Source of the DNA: Olleya sediminilitoris
GTDB taxonomy: Bacteria; Bacteroidota; Bacteroidia; Flavobacteriales; Flavobacteriaceae
DNA length: 64,000 nucleotides
Direction of reading: 5' to 3'
NCBI RefSeq assembly: GCF_016785945.1
Contig: NZ_JAEMEF010000011.1
Location: 60,858 to 124,857 of the forward strand
Part shown: positions 7,111 through 16,914 of the stretch, piece by piece
How the letters are laid out: each line of letters starts with the position of its first letter
How positions within the stretch are numbered: position 1 is the first letter of the stretch
The notes under the pieces: generated by a model
Seen by the model: only the letters and a program-made list of their open reading frames with translations
Database searches by the model: none
Told to the model about the DNA's origin: nothing
Position numbers and translations under genes: made by a program

Positions 7111-9915
7111 TTATTTTTTTATAAAAGGAAATGTTGCTGCATTACCATCTTTAGATATTTTAATAAAATACATACCATTGCTAAATGGAGTAGTGTCTAT
7201 TGTTAAATCTTGAGTAGAATTTATAGCTTTTTCTAAAACTAATTGACCTAGCATGTTATAAACTTTATAAGTATTTGGTAAATCGTTACTATTACTTGTT
7301 TTAATATTTAATGAACTAACCGTTGGGTTAGGGTAGATGCTGATTGAGTTTTCTAGTTCAAAATTATTAACTGATAAAAAGGCTAATTGAGAGCCAAAGT
7401 AATATGTGCCTGTTAATCCATTTGTGAAAGTGGCAGATAGTTTAGAGTCTGATCCAAAAGCAGATATTGTTACAGGTAACAACTCATTTGTTGTATTATT
7501 TTTAACAAATAATGATGATCTGTTTTGACCAGTCATATTTTCCCAAGCAGCAAGTTCAGCTTCTGTAAAATAGAAGTTTACTGTTGCAGTACCAGTTGCT
7601 GTATTAGTGGTTGTGATATCGTATGTTTTTGCAGTTACAAAACCAGAAGTATCAGTTCCTCCATTATAAGCTACAGCTGCAGCTCCAGCAGTTGTAATGT
7701 CTCTAGATACCGATACGGTTGTACAACCGTAATCATCACCACCAATGTTGTCTATATCAGTCATAATATTTCCAGAAGTTGCATCTGTACAAAATGATTG
7801 GCCTTGACCTAATATATTAATTTGATTTACAGTACCTGAATTTTCAGTTGTTTGAACATTAGTTGTAACATCAGCAGTTACTGATATATCGTCAAGAAGG
7901 AAAACAAACTCGTCTGCAGACACAACGTGTATTGCAATGTATATGTCTTGACCATCATAGGCTGATAAATCATAGATATACTCTGTCCAATTTAAAGGAG
8001 GTATAGTATATGGTGCTGGACTTATAGTTGTAAAACTTGTTGCATTAGTGTTCGTAGTAGACACCTCTACTTTAAAACGTTCACCTCCATTGTAATTATT
8101 AGTAAGAGATTTTGCCCAAAGCGATAATTGACTATTAGTGCCGTTTAATGATATTTGTGGAGTAATAGCGTAGTCATCATTTAATGGTGTACCACTTACA
8201 GACCCTGTTGAATTAAAGCAATAGTATCCCTTGTTTCCTGTATGTGGTTCCCAACCAGTCCCTGAAGCAGGTGTTGTTTGTGATGGATTAAATACGATAA
8301 AAGAACCTGTGTAAGATTCATTTAAAAAATCACTACTATCGGATGAATATGTAGAATCTCCATCATTATCTATCAAAGTCCATCCTCCAACTGGTGTTAT
8401 TGCAAAATCTGTATATGTTTCAAAACCATCATTAAAAATTTCGGTATTACCTTGTGCCATAAGAGATATATCATCATTCTCAATTGTAATTTGATACAAA
8501 CCATTTCCAGCTATTGCATCACCAGTAGTATTTACGCCAATTGATAGCTCTATTGTTTCATCCAATTCTACAGCATTGTCATTATATAATCTTAAAGTTA
8601 TAGTGTTACTTGGTGTTGTAGATCCTGCAGTAAATGTTACGGAGTTATTAATTAAAACAAAGTCTTCATTTTCTATTCCAGTACCATTGTTTATTAGCTG
8701 TGCAGTAGCGTTTGCATTAGCAGGAATATTCATGTTTAAATCAATAGTGTAATCAGTAAAATCACAATTGTTTCCTTCTGCTACCTGTCCTGGAGATATG
8801 GATCCAGATGAGAAGTTGATGTAAGGAGTTGTTGGTGAGTTGCAAACGTTTGATGACGTTAAAGACGCTCGATTAGTAAAAGTAGCTAATACGGCTTGTA
8901 CTCTAGATTTTTGATCTTGAGTGAATGTATCCATACAAGAATCGATACTATAATCCATGTAATTTTCTACCATATCTAAACCAGGATCTGCTGGACAAGA
9001 ATCATTCCCAGTATTACAGGTGCTTCCGTTTGATGATGAATTTGCTACAGCAGGAGTGTCAGCACAAAAATCACCAGCATTTGCTCCTGTTCCAGCACAA
9101 CCACCCTGAAAGGTATGGAACAAACCTAGAAAGTGTCCTACTTCATGTGTCATAGTTCTTCCTAAGTTAAATGAGCCTGGAATATTAACTCCATCTGCAT
9201 CATTAGAGCCAAATGATGAGTGTCTTGATACTACTCCATCTGTACTAGCATCACCTCCGGGGAACTGAGCATAACCAAGTAAGCCACCGTTATTAAATTT
9301 TACCGACCACATATTCATGTATAATGATGGATCCCATATGTTATTAGGTTTTAACGCTTCTACTTGAGCTATAAGGTCGTTTGAAATCGCATCTGCATTT
9401 GCTCCTGTTCCTGTTAGTCCATTTTGTCCAATGTTAACACGATTAATACCATTTGTTGGACTACCGTCTGGGGCAGTTTGTGCCATACAAAATTGAACTT
9501 CTACATCAGCTCCAACCGGATTTGTATTATATCCCCTAGTTCCAAACATTCTTCTAAAGTCTTCGTTTAAAACTTCTATTTGTGATAAAATTTGTTCTTC
9601 AGAGATATTAGCATTTGAGCCTATTTGTTCTCCATTATTAAATACATGTACTACTACAGGTATATTTAAAACAACCATTTGGTTAGAATTTCTTTGCTGG
9701 CTCAATTCATTTATTTTGGCAGCAATTTTTTTCTCAAAATTAACACTTCCCATCATTTCTGGATTGTGTTTTAATAATTCTTTGTTATGTTCATCAGCAT
9801 GGCATCTGATGACTTCTTCTATGTTTGATATTTGTTTTTGTTTTGGAATTTGTGATATTGCTGTCAAACTTGATATAAAGAAAGCAATAAAAAGGTATAA
9901 AGTAATTTTTTTCAT
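7111..9915 (-). CDS. Secreted pappalysin-like (M43) zinc metalloprotease with T9SS sorting domain
   Basis: 934 residues with signal peptide MKKITLYLFIAFFISSLTAI. The catalytic domain covers about residues 80-350, with the metzincin zinc site HEVGHFLGLFH at 257-267 and the Met-turn NYMDYS around 318-323, typical of peptidase family M43. A Calx-beta-like region (about 375-485) and a jelly-roll/MAM-like domain (about 490-690, ending FLLDDISVTADV) follow. A short repeat-poor region leads to the C-terminal T9SS type A domain (about 855-934, with SIYPNPTVSSLNI and GMYFIKI). The protein should be exported by Sec, moved across the outer membrane by T9SS and act outside the cell on proteins or peptides. 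It is divergent from another secreted metalloprotease at 10053 with 137 bp between the starts. Substrate unknown. Confidence 0.92.
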   Translation of the reverse strand: MKKITLYLFIAFFISSLTAISQIPKQKQISNIEEVIRCHADEHNKELLKHNPEMMGSVNFEKKIAAKINELSQQRNSNQMVVLNIPVVVHVFNNGEQIGSNANISEEQILSQIEVLNEDFRRMFGTRGYNTNPVGADVEVQFCMAQTAPDGSPTNGINRVNIGQNGLTGTGANADAISNDLIAQVEALKPNNIWDPSLYMNMWSVKFNNGGLLGYAQFPGGDASTDGVVSRHSSFGSNDADGVNIPGSFNLGRTMTHEVGHFLGLFHTFQGGCAGTGANAGDFCADTPAVANSSSNGSTCNTGNDSCPADPGLDMVENYMDYSIDSCMDTFTQDQKSRVQAVLATFTNRASLTSSNVCNSPTTPYINFSSGSISPGQVAEGNNCDFTDYTIDLNMNIPANANATAQLINNGTGIENEDFVLINNSVTFTAGSTTPSNTITLRLYNDNAVELDETIELSIGVNTTGDAIAGNGLYQITIENDDISLMAQGNTEIFNDGFETYTDFAITPVGGWTLIDNDGDSTYSSDSSDFLNESYTGSFIVFNPSQTTPASGTGWEPHTGNKGYYCFNSTGSVSGTPLNDDYAITPQISLNGTNSQLSLWAKSLTNNYNGGERFKVEVSTTNTNATSFTTISPAPYTIPPLNWTEYIYDLSAYDGQDIYIAIHVVSADEFVFLLDDISVTADVTTNVQTTENSGTVNQINILGQGQSFCTDATSGNIMTDIDNIGGDDYGCTTVSVSRDITTAGAAAVAYNGGTDTSGFVTAKTYDITTTNTATGTATVNFYFTEAELAAWENMTGQNRSSLFVKNNTTNELLPVTISAFGSDSKLSATFTNGLTGTYYFGSQLAFLSVNNFELENSISIYPNPTVSSLNIKTSNSNDLPNTYKVYNMLGQLVLEKAINSTQDLTIDTTPFSNGMYFIKISKDGNAATFPFIKK

Positions 9916-10052
9916 TAATTAGGAAGGATTTATATTATTCGGTAAAATTATGTTTTTTTTCATAATTAATCTGTTAATTTTTTAAGTTATATGTTGTTTT
10001 GTTGAGAATTCTTATTAAATTAGATATAATTAACCCTTAACTATTTATTAGT

Positions 10053-13000
10053 ATGAAAAAACTATTACTTAATTTAACTAAAATTATCACAATGATGCTT
10101 TGCGTTGTTGCTTTTGGTCAACAAGATTATTGGACATTAAGTTCTGAAGACAAAGTTGCAAATTTGGATAAAGTCAGACGTGCATCTTTTCCTTCTGATT
10201 ATCAGATTTTTTCTTTAGATATCGAGAAGTTTAAAACTCAAATAATTAATGCTCCTGTAAGAGGGGAGAATATCGGTAAATCAAATATTATTGTCTATTT
10301 TCCAAATGCTAAAGGCGAGTTAGAGCGTTTTAGTGTAACTGAAGCTCCGATTATGCAGTCTGAATTAGCAGCAAGATACCCGATGATTAAAACATACAAG
10401 GCTGCTGGATTGGATGACCAAACTGCCACTATGAGTTTTAGTGTTACGCAATTTGGATTACACACTATGTCTTTGTCAGGTAAACGAAGCTCGTTGTTTA
10501 TTGATCCCTATACAACCACTAACGACTTTTATATTGTATATGAAAGAAATGCCTTAGGTCAAGATTTACAGGGTTTTGAATGTTTAACTGATAAAGATGT
10601 AGAATTATCTTCATTAACTAACGAAAGAGCAAGTCAATTAGCTGATACAGGTGATATGCAATTAAGAACCTATAGGTTAGCCCAAACTTGTAATAGTAGT
10701 TATGGAGCTCTTTTTGCAGGAACTGGTACTGACGCTCAAAAGAAACAAAATATTCAAGCTCAAATGGCTATAACTATTAATAGAGTTAATGAAGTTTATG
10801 AAAGGGATTTAGCAGTAACGTTAGTTTTTATTAATCAAAATGATCAATTAATTTATTATGATCCAGCTTCAGATCCTTGGACTAATGAATTTAATACCAA
10901 AACTCAAGAAGTTATATCAACAACTTTAAATGATGAAAGTTTATATGATATTGGTCACAATTTCAATACTTCAGGAGGTGGTAGTGCAGGTTGTTTAGGC
11001 TGTGTTTGTTTGGATGGAGCACCTCCATATACTGGAAATCAAAAAGGAAGAGGATATACAGGAAGAGCAAATCCAACAGGTGACGCATTTGATATTGATT
11101 ATGTGGCTCATGAAATGGGTCACCAATTTGATGGCTGGCATAGTATGAATACATGTAGTCGTTCAGGAAATGGAATGACAGAAGTTGAGCCTGCTTCAGG
11201 AAGTTCAATAATGGGTTATGCAGGTATTTGTGCTACCAATGTACAATCTAATAGTGATGCACATTTCAATTATGTCAATATAAGAGATATTTCGGCAAAT
11301 ATTCAACCAGGTGGAACAAGTGATTGTGGAGCTACTATGGCATTAACAAATCAGCCTCCAGTTGCTAACGCTGGTTTAGATTATTCAATTCCGCCAAGTA
11401 CAGCTTATGTATTAAGAGGTACCGCTACTGATCCAGATGGATTAGCAAGTTTAACTTATAATTGGAGTCCTAATGACCCATCTCAAGCCCCTTCAAATGG
11501 TGCACCTCAGCCTACTTGGACGACAGGTCCAATGTATAGATCTATATTGCCTTCAGATTCGCCTGATAGATACATGCCTAGCTATAGTGATGTAGTTGCA
11601 GGTAATTTAACACCAACTTGGGAAGTGACACCATCAGTAGCTCGTACTATGAATTTTTCTTTTATAGTTAGAGATAATGCTAGTGGTTTTGCTAATGGAA
11701 TAGGTCAAACAGATGCTGATTTAATGACTGTTGATGTAGTAGGTGATCAGCCTTTTACTGTTGTTACTCCTCCAGCTTGGGCTTCAGGAAGTAATCAAAC
11801 GTTAGTTTGGAATGTTGGTGATACTAATGGTGCTATAATTAATTGTCAATCTGTTAATATCTTATTTTCAACAGATGGAGGATTAACTTTTCCAACAACT
11901 CTTGCTTCTGGAGTTTCAAATGATGGCTCAGAAACGGTTACAATTCCTAGTATAGCAGATACCAATAATGCTAGAGTAATGGTAGAAGCTGCAGATAATA
12001 TATTTTATGCTTTATCAGAGGTCTTTCCAATAAATAGTACACCTTCATTTGTTTTAAGCAATTCATCAGGAGATCGAACAGCTTGTGCTATTGATGAGGT
12101 TGAATATACTGTTGATATGATAACTGCTAATGGTTTTTCAGAAACAACAAATTTTACATCTTCAATTAGTCCAGCGTTAGCTGCTACTGTAACATTTACA
12201 CCTTCAAGTTTAAATTCTGACGGTTCAACTTTGGTTAATGTGTCTGGTTTAACAGGAGCTTCAGCTGGTGATTATACTATCACAGTAACTGGTACTTCTA
12301 CTTCGCAAACTAAAGCAGTAGATTTAGAATTAACAGTTGTAGATGGTTTATGCACTTCAGTTGCAAATACTACTTATGATACAAGTACAACTTTAGTGCA
12401 GTTTGGAGATATTGATAATTCATCTGGGAAACCATCTGGTTATAGTGATTATCGTATTGCACCAACAGCTACTCAAACTACAGATGTAAATAGAGATGCA
12501 TCTTATACTTTAACGGTTAATCAAAATACAGATGGTAATTACCTTTGTACTTCTAGTGTTTGGATTGATTGGAATCAGAATTGTATTTTTGATTCTAATG
12601 AGTTTTACGACTTAGGTACTGCGACAAACGTAGTAAATGGACCTACTAGTAATTCAGGTTTAAATGTAGTTGTTCCTTCTGATGCAGTTATAGGAGCTAC
12701 AACAATGCGTATAACCACTAAATATTCATCAGCTGCTGGGTCTTGTGATAACAATCATGATGCAGAAGTTGAAGACTATACAGTTAATGTGCAAACCTCT
12801 CTATCTATATCTGAATTTGATTTTGCGAGTAGTTTTAACGTATATCCAAACCCTAATAATGGGGAATTTACTATTGAATTAAAAAATAATAATTTAAATA
12901 ATAAATTGAATGTAGTTGTTTATGATGTTAGAGGAAGAAAAGTTTACAATACTTCGTTTGTGAATTCAAATGATTTTAAACAAAGAATTAAATTGAATAA

Positions 13001-13076
13001 CGTTGAATCAGGTTTATATTTATTAAATGTTTCTGACGGAAATTCAGCAATGACCAAAAAGCTTGTAATCAAGTAA
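10053..13076 (+). CDS. Secreted reprolysin-like zinc metalloprotease with GEVED and T9SS domains
   Basis: 1007 residues with signal peptide MKKLLLNLTKIITMMLCVVA ending at FGQ. A propeptide-like N-terminal region (about 25-200) precedes a metzincin domain of the reprolysin-like type found in Bacteroidota. The zinc site is HEMGHQFDGWH at 353-363 with Met-turn SIMGYAG near 390. The residue usually Gly at +7 of HExxHxxGxxH is Asp here, with Gly one place later. An Ig/PKD-like stretch (about 430-760) is followed by a GEVED domain (about 765-910, VWIDWNQNCIFDSNEF and DAEVEDYTV) and a T9SS type A sorting domain (about 925-1007, NVYPNPNNGEF). It is likely released or anchored at the cell surface and degrades protein. 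A bidirectional terminator follows. Confidence 0.9.
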   Translation: MKKLLLNLTKIITMMLCVVAFGQQDYWTLSSEDKVANLDKVRRASFPSDYQIFSLDIEKFKTQIINAPVRGENIGKSNIIVYFPNAKGELERFSVTEAPIMQSELAARYPMIKTYKAAGLDDQTATMSFSVTQFGLHTMSLSGKRSSLFIDPYTTTNDFYIVYERNALGQDLQGFECLTDKDVELSSLTNERASQLADTGDMQLRTYRLAQTCNSSYGALFAGTGTDAQKKQNIQAQMAITINRVNEVYERDLAVTLVFINQNDQLIYYDPASDPWTNEFNTKTQEVISTTLNDESLYDIGHNFNTSGGGSAGCLGCVCLDGAPPYTGNQKGRGYTGRANPTGDAFDIDYVAHEMGHQFDGWHSMNTCSRSGNGMTEVEPASGSSIMGYAGICATNVQSNSDAHFNYVNIRDISANIQPGGTSDCGATMALTNQPPVANAGLDYSIPPSTAYVLRGTATDPDGLASLTYNWSPNDPSQAPSNGAPQPTWTTGPMYRSILPSDSPDRYMPSYSDVVAGNLTPTWEVTPSVARTMNFSFIVRDNASGFANGIGQTDADLMTVDVVGDQPFTVVTPPAWASGSNQTLVWNVGDTNGAIINCQSVNILFSTDGGLTFPTTLASGVSNDGSETVTIPSIADTNNARVMVEAADNIFYALSEVFPINSTPSFVLSNSSGDRTACAIDEVEYTVDMITANGFSETTNFTSSISPALAATVTFTPSSLNSDGSTLVNVSGLTGASAGDYTITVTGTSTSQTKAVDLELTVVDGLCTSVANTTYDTSTTLVQFGDIDNSSGKPSGYSDYRIAPTATQTTDVNRDASYTLTVNQNTDGNYLCTSSVWIDWNQNCIFDSNEFYDLGTATNVVNGPTSNSGLNVVVPSDAVIGATTMRITTKYSSAAGSCDNNHDAEVEDYTVNVQTSLSISEFDFASSFNVYPNPNNGEFTIELKNNNLNNKLNVVVYDVRGRKVYNTSFVNSNDFKQRIKLNNVESGLYLLNVSDGNSAMTKKLVIK

Positions 13077-13099
13077 ATTTAGTAAAGTGTTTATTAATG

Positions 13100-13130
13100 A
13101 AAAAAGGAAGCTATTAAGCTTCCTTTTTTT
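13100..13130. terminator. Bidirectional terminator between the protease and pth
   Basis: Arms GGAAGCT and AGCTTCC are flanked by AAAAAA and TTTTTTT. It serves the plus-strand protease and the minus-strand pth, whose stop codon overlaps its edge. Confidence 0.85.
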
Positions 13131-13764
13131 ATTTACCGTTAAATGAATTCATGGTATTGTTAATACCTGCTGTACCAAATGATTTGACTATTTCAGCAGA
13201 TTTTTCTAATCGTTCAGGAAGTTTTTTGTTCTCTTCTTCTTCCCATTCACCTAAAACATAATCAACTTGTCTTCCTTTTGAAAAAGCATCACTTATTCCA
13301 AATCTAAACCTATTGTATTTTGAGGTGTTTAATTTGTCTTGTGTGTCTTTTAAACCATTATGACCTCCATCACTTCCTTTGGTTTTTATTCTTAGACTAC
13401 CAAATGGCAAATTTAAATCATCAGTAATTACTAGTAGGTTTTCTAAAGGAACCTTTTCTTTAGTTAACCAATATAATGTAGCTTTTCCGCTAAGGTTCAT
13501 ATATGTACTTGGTTTAAGTAATATAAAGGTTCGACCTTTAAATCTAAAGGTTGCTACGTCTCCTAGTTTTTGTGTTTCAAAGGTGATGTCTTCCTTTTTA
13601 GCTAAAAAATCTAAAATTTTAAAGCCTATGTTGTGACGTGTGTTCTCATATTTTTCGCCAATATTACCTAAGCCAACAATTAAAAATTTTTTCATGGGAT
13701 CTTGTGTTTCAGTAGTATTTGATGAGTTATTGTTTTTTAAGAATTTAATAAGCCATTCAAACAT
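13129..13764 (-). CDS. pth: Peptidyl-tRNA hydrolase
   Basis: The enzyme releases peptides from peptidyl-tRNA that drops off the ribosome. The core starts MKKFLIVGLGNIGEKYENTR, with the catalytic Asn and His of GNIGxxYxxTRHNIGF, and continues with KPSTYMNLSGK and the DDLNLPFGSLRIK and GGHNGLKD motifs, all typical of Pth. The frame is open from 13764 (211 residues), giving a 23-residue polar, Asn/Thr-rich extension before the core. I recall similar extensions in other flavobacteria, so I keep the long form, but 13695 (MKKFL) is a fair alternative. It sits 3' of rplY, separated by a terminator. Confidence 0.93.
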   Translation of the reverse strand: MFEWLIKFLKNNNSSNTTETQDPMKKFLIVGLGNIGEKYENTRHNIGFKILDFLAKKEDITFETQKLGDVATFRFKGRTFILLKPSTYMNLSGKATLYWLTKEKVPLENLLVITDDLNLPFGSLRIKTKGSDGGHNGLKDTQDKLNTSKYNRFRFGISDAFSKGRQVDYVLGEWEEEENKKLPERLEKSAEIVKSFGTAGINNTMNSFNGK

Positions 13765-13788
13765 AATAAGTGTTTTTTGTAAAAATAA

Positions 13789-13818
13789 AAAAGCATCCTG
13801 AATTAACAGGACGCTTTT
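13789..13818 (-). terminator. Intrinsic terminator after rplY
   Basis: On the minus strand the arms AAGCGTCCTG and CAGGATGCTT pair with one G-T wobble, followed by a T-rich run. It closes the prs-rplY unit 24 bp past the rplY stop. Confidence 0.8.
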
Positions 13819-13841
13819 ATAAAATTATGGTAATATGATTA

Positions 13842-14465
13842 TTACTTAACAGCAGCTACATCATCTGTTTCTGTTGCTGGTACATCTTCATCTTCATCAT
13901 CTTCGTCAACTGTAATAGCAGCTCTAGAACGTCTTACTAAACATACTACAGTGTTATCAGGATGCATGAATTTGTATCCTTCAGTTTCTAAAGCTGTAAT
14001 GTAAAGCTTGTTTCCAATTTTAAGATCTGTAATGTCAGCATCGATAAAATCTGGTAAGTTTCCTGGAATAGCTTTAACTCTTAAGCTACGTCTGTTTTTA
14101 CGTAAAACACCACCACTTTTAACACCACGAGAATTTCCTGTAAAATTAAGAGGAATATCCATTGTGATTTCTTTATCTGGGAATGTTTGGTAAAAATCTA
14201 CGTGTAAGATTTTGTCTGTAACTGGGTGAAATTGGATGTCTTGTAAGATAGCATCAAATTTTTCTCCACTTTCTAACTCAATAACAACTGTATGCGCATT
14301 TGGAGTGTATACAAGTTTAGAGAAAGCTAATTCTGGTGCAGAGAAATGCACTTGGTTGTCTCCTCCGTATAATACGCAAGGAACCTGACCAGCATTACGT
14401 AAGGCTTTAGTTACCTTTTTACCCACGCTTTCTCTTTTAGATCCGTTGATTGTAATTGATTTCAT
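13842..14465 (-). CDS. rplY: 50S ribosomal protein L25 / general stress protein Ctc
   Basis: 207 residues of the long (CTC/TL5) form of L25, which binds 5S rRNA. The N-terminal L25 domain (about 1-95) begins with [14 protein letters not shown] and includes the [12 protein letters not shown] loop. The C-terminal beta domain (about 100-185) carries [20 protein letters not shown]. The last 20 or so residues are an acidic tail ([10 protein letters not shown]), common in flavobacterial L25. It follows prs by 46 bp on the same strand, a pairing seen in many Bacteroidota and other bacteria, and ends at a strong terminator. Confidence 0.95.
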   Translation of the reverse strand: MKSITINGSKRESVGKKVTKALRNAGQVPCVLYGGDNQVHFSAPELAFSKLVYTPNAHTVVIELESGEKFDAILQDIQFHPVTDKILHVDFYQTFPDKEITMDIPLNFTGNSRGVKSGGVLRKNRRSLRVKAIPGNLPDFIDADITDLKIGNKLYITALETEGYKFMHPDNTVVCLVRRSRAAITVDEDDEDEDVPATETDDVAAVK

Positions 14466-14511
14466 TTTTATTTATATTTATTTATTAATATACTTGATTG
14501 TAAGCTTTAAG

Positions 14512-15453
14512 TTACATTAAAAATTTAGAGCTTATTGATTTATTAAAGTGTACATTTTGCATAACTTCAGCAAATAAATCGGCACAACTTAATACTTTTA
14601 TTTTTTTACTTTCTTGTTTTAAAGGAATTGAATCTGTAACAATTAATTCTTCTAGTTTAGAATTTTCTAGACGCTCATAAGCATTACCTGATAAAATTGG
14701 GTGTGTACATATTGCTCTTACGCTTAAAGCACCACGTTCCATCATTAAATCTGCTGCTTTTGTTAAAGTTCCTGCAGTATCGACCATGTCATCTACTAGC
14801 ACAACATTTTTGCCTGTAACGTCTCCAATTAATTCCATATGCGAAATGACATTGGCTTTAGCACGTTGCTTATAACATATAACAACATCACTTTGTAATG
14901 CTTTAGAGTAAGCATATGCACGTTTCGATCCTCCCATATCTGGAGAAGCAATGGTTAAATTATCAAGGTTTAACTCTTTTAAGTATGGTAAAAATATAGT
15001 TGAAGCAAATAAGTGATCAACAGGTTTTTCAAAAAACCCTTGAATTTGATCAGCGTGTAAGTCCATTGTTATAATTCTAGTGGCTCCTGCTGTTTCTAAC
15101 ATTTTAGCAACTAATTTAGCAGCAATTGGTACTCTAGGCTTGTCTTTTCTGTCTTGTCTAGCCCAACCAAAATAAGGTAATACAGCTGTTATGTGTCTTG
15201 CAGACGCACGTTTTGCTGCATCAATCATTAATAACATTTCCATTAAATTTTCAGAACTTGGATTTGTAGATCCAATAATAAAAATTCTAGAACCTCTTAT
15301 AGATTCTTCATAAGAAGGTTGGAACTCTCCATCACTATAAGTTGAGGTAATAACTTTACCTAATTCAGATCCATAAGCAGCAGCAATTTTCTCTGCTAAA
15401 GCTTTACTTTGCGTAATCGAAAATATTTTAGCTTCAGGCTTTGTGTTGGGCAT
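14512..15453 (-). CDS. prs: Ribose-phosphate pyrophosphokinase (PRPP synthetase)
   Basis: 313 residues, full family length. It makes PRPP from ribose 5-phosphate and ATP for purine, pyrimidine, His, Trp and NAD synthesis. Visible motifs are the N-terminal TYSDGEFQPSYEESIRG, the ATP flexible-loop YFGWARQDRKDKPR near residue 95, the metal-binding MDLHADQIQGFF near 130-141, and the PRPP-binding loop VVLVDDMVDTAGTL near residues 218-231. It begins MPNTKPEAKIFS, directly behind a leader of about 49 nt with a small GTAGC/GCTAC hairpin, and is followed by rplY. Confidence 0.97.
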   Translation of the reverse strand: MPNTKPEAKIFSITQSKALAEKIAAAYGSELGKVITSTYSDGEFQPSYEESIRGSRIFIIGSTNPSSENLMEMLLMIDAAKRASARHITAVLPYFGWARQDRKDKPRVPIAAKLVAKMLETAGATRIITMDLHADQIQGFFEKPVDHLFASTIFLPYLKELNLDNLTIASPDMGGSKRAYAYSKALQSDVVICYKQRAKANVISHMELIGDVTGKNVVLVDDMVDTAGTLTKAADLMMERGALSVRAICTHPILSGNAYERLENSKLEELIVTDSIPLKQESKKIKVLSCADLFAEVMQNVHFNKSISSKFLM

Positions 15454-15505
15454 TGTTAAAATGTTGTTATGTAGCTTTTTAGGCTACGTGATTTTTTATG
15501 AGGTG

Positions 15506-15513
15506 CAAATTTA
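15506..15513 (-). promoter_or_regulatory. prs promoter -7 element
   Basis: TAAATTTG on the minus strand matches TAnnTTTG, predicting a start near 15502 and a leader of about 49 nt holding the hairpin at about 15470-15487. The -33 region is only a partial match. Confidence 0.5.
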
Positions 15514-15577
15514 CTATAATTTTTGAGCTTTAAAAGATATTAGATGTTATTTTTAGATGATTTATCCAAAATATATT

Positions 15578-15585
15578 TACTTTTG
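15578..15585 (+). promoter_or_regulatory. tRNA-Leu promoter -7 element
   Basis: TACTTTTG matches TAnnTTTG and predicts a start near 15589, 8 nt before the mature tRNA end. A T-rich TTTT at 15551-15554 is near the expected -33 position. Confidence 0.6.
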
Positions 15586-15596
15586 CAAGCGTAATT

Positions 15597-15678
15597 GCTC
15601 AAATGGCGGAATTGGTAGACGCGCTGGATTCAAAATCCAGTTCTTTCGGGAGTGTGGGTTCGATTCCCACTTTGAGTA
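15597..15678 (+). tRNA. tRNA-Leu (anticodon CAA)
   Basis: A class II tRNA of 82 nt, reading UUG codons. The 5' acceptor GCTCAAA pairs with TTTGAGT before discriminator A at 15678. The D arm holds TGGTAGACGCG. The anticodon stem CTGGA/TCCAG encloses TTCAAAA with CAA at 15631-15633. A long variable arm lies at about 15641-15653, and the T arm is GTGGG-TTCGATT-CCCAC. The 3' CCA is not encoded. The leucine identity features (long variable arm, discriminator A) agree with the anticodon. A terminator follows at once, so it is a single-tRNA unit. Confidence 0.95.
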
Positions 15679-15680
15679 CT

Positions 15681-15715
15681 AAGCTTTAAAATAGTAATGT
15701 TTTAGAGCTTTTTTT
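15681..15715 (+). terminator. Intrinsic terminator after tRNA-Leu
   Basis: An 11-bp stem (AAGCTTTAAAA with TTTTAGAGCTT, one wobble), an 8-nt loop and a T7 tail on the plus strand. Its tail overlaps the stop codon of the convergent lacI-type gene. Confidence 0.8.
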
Positions 15716-16724
15716 ATTTTGAAGAATCTCTGATTACAATATCAGTTTCTACAGTTTCTGAAGTTGTTGTTTTAATTTTGTTTTCTAACTTGTTAATTAA
15801 TAGTGTGACAGATTTTTCACCTATAATCTCTCCGTGTTGACTAACTGTACTTAATCTTGGGTTAGAATGTCTTGCTAAAATTCCGTTAGAAAAAGCAATT
15901 ACAGATAGGTCTTCAGGTATTTTGATACCTTTGTCTTTGGCTACTCTTAAAGCTGCAATTGCTACGGACTCGTTTGAGGCTATAATTGCATCAAAAGATT
16001 GATCAAATAATGGCTTTACGATGGCTTCATGTTTTTTATAATACATTTCATGAGTAGTAATTATAATGCTATCGTCTTTATCTAGATTATTGTTTTTTAG
16101 ACCAGCTAAATAACCATCACACCTAAGTTTACCAACACTTAAATCCATATTGGCTGCTGCAAAAGCGATTTTTTTGCAACCTTTATTTTTTAAATAATTT
16201 ACAGCATTTACTGAAGCCATAAAATCATTGGTGATGACCTTATCGCAATCAATATCTTCAACAACACGATCAAACATTACTAAAGGAATCTCTTTAGCAA
16301 TACTTGATTTAAAGTGGTTGTATTCTTTTTTTGCTTCTGTTTCTTCTGCTACAGATAAAATAAACCCATCAACAACTCCAGAGGATAACATTTCAATAGT
16401 TTCAATTTCTTTTTGAAGAGAATCGTTTGAAATACAAGTAATAATTTTATACCCTTTTTTTGTAGCTGTCTTTTCAATACCTTTTAAAACTTGCGCAAAA
16501 TAATAGTTAAGCATGTTTGGTATTATTACACCAATGGTTTTTGTGCGTTGGTTTTTTAAACTTAAGGCATTAAAGTTTGGTGTGTAGTTTATTTGTTTAG
16601 CATATGCTTTTATTTCTTCAGAAGTAGTTTTACTAATTTCGGGACTGTCGTTTAAAGCTTTTGATACAGTTGATATTGAAACGTCAAAATGATTAGCTAT
16701 ATCTTTTAATGTGGTTTTTTTCAT
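15714..16724 (-). CDS. LacI-family transcriptional regulator
   Basis: 336 residues, full length for the family. The N-terminal helix-turn-helix is TLKDIANHFDVSISTVSKAL (residues 4-23) with hinge sequence KQINYTPNFNALSLK, followed by the periplasmic-binding-like effector domain (about 62-330, with TIGVIIPNMLNYYFAQVLKG and VMFDRV). It should repress sugar-catabolism genes and respond to a sugar or sugar phosphate, but no sugar operon adjoins it, so its targets are elsewhere or it is an orphan. A TAAATTTG -7 match at 16789-16782 on the minus strand gives a leader of about 54 nt; an imperfect palindrome overlaps it (see rejected items). Confidence 0.93.
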   Translation of the reverse strand: MKKTTLKDIANHFDVSISTVSKALNDSPEISKTTSEEIKAYAKQINYTPNFNALSLKNQRTKTIGVIIPNMLNYYFAQVLKGIEKTATKKGYKIITCISNDSLQKEIETIEMLSSGVVDGFILSVAEETEAKKEYNHFKSSIAKEIPLVMFDRVVEDIDCDKVITNDFMASVNAVNYLKNKGCKKIAFAAANMDLSVGKLRCDGYLAGLKNNNLDKDDSIIITTHEMYYKKHEAIVKPLFDQSFDAIIASNESVAIAALRVAKDKGIKIPEDLSVIAFSNGILARHSNPRLSTVSQHGEIIGEKSVTLLINKLENKIKTTTSETVETDIVIRDSSK

Positions 16725-16914
16725 AACAATACTTGTAATTTAGCATCAAACAACTTTCGTTTTTTGAAATAATATTTGTGGCAAATTTACCAAACTATCA
16801 TTATATATAATAGTTTTTTGAGTATTCCTTTTTTTTGTAATGTATTTCGTTTACAATTTTGGTTAGCATTTTTGTTTTTATGTATATTTACAACAACCCT
16901 AAAACTGATTTTTT

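Noticed and set aside
8925..9155. Plus-strand ORFs within the M43 protease (also at 7525 and 9716)
   Set aside because: They are low-complexity antisense frames of a gene with intact domains.
16780..16791. Palindrome GGCAAATTTACC at the lacI promoter as autoregulatory operator
   Set aside because: Only 10 of 12 positions are symmetric and the centre lacks the CG step typical of LacI-family operators; it mostly reflects the TAAATTTG promoter element.
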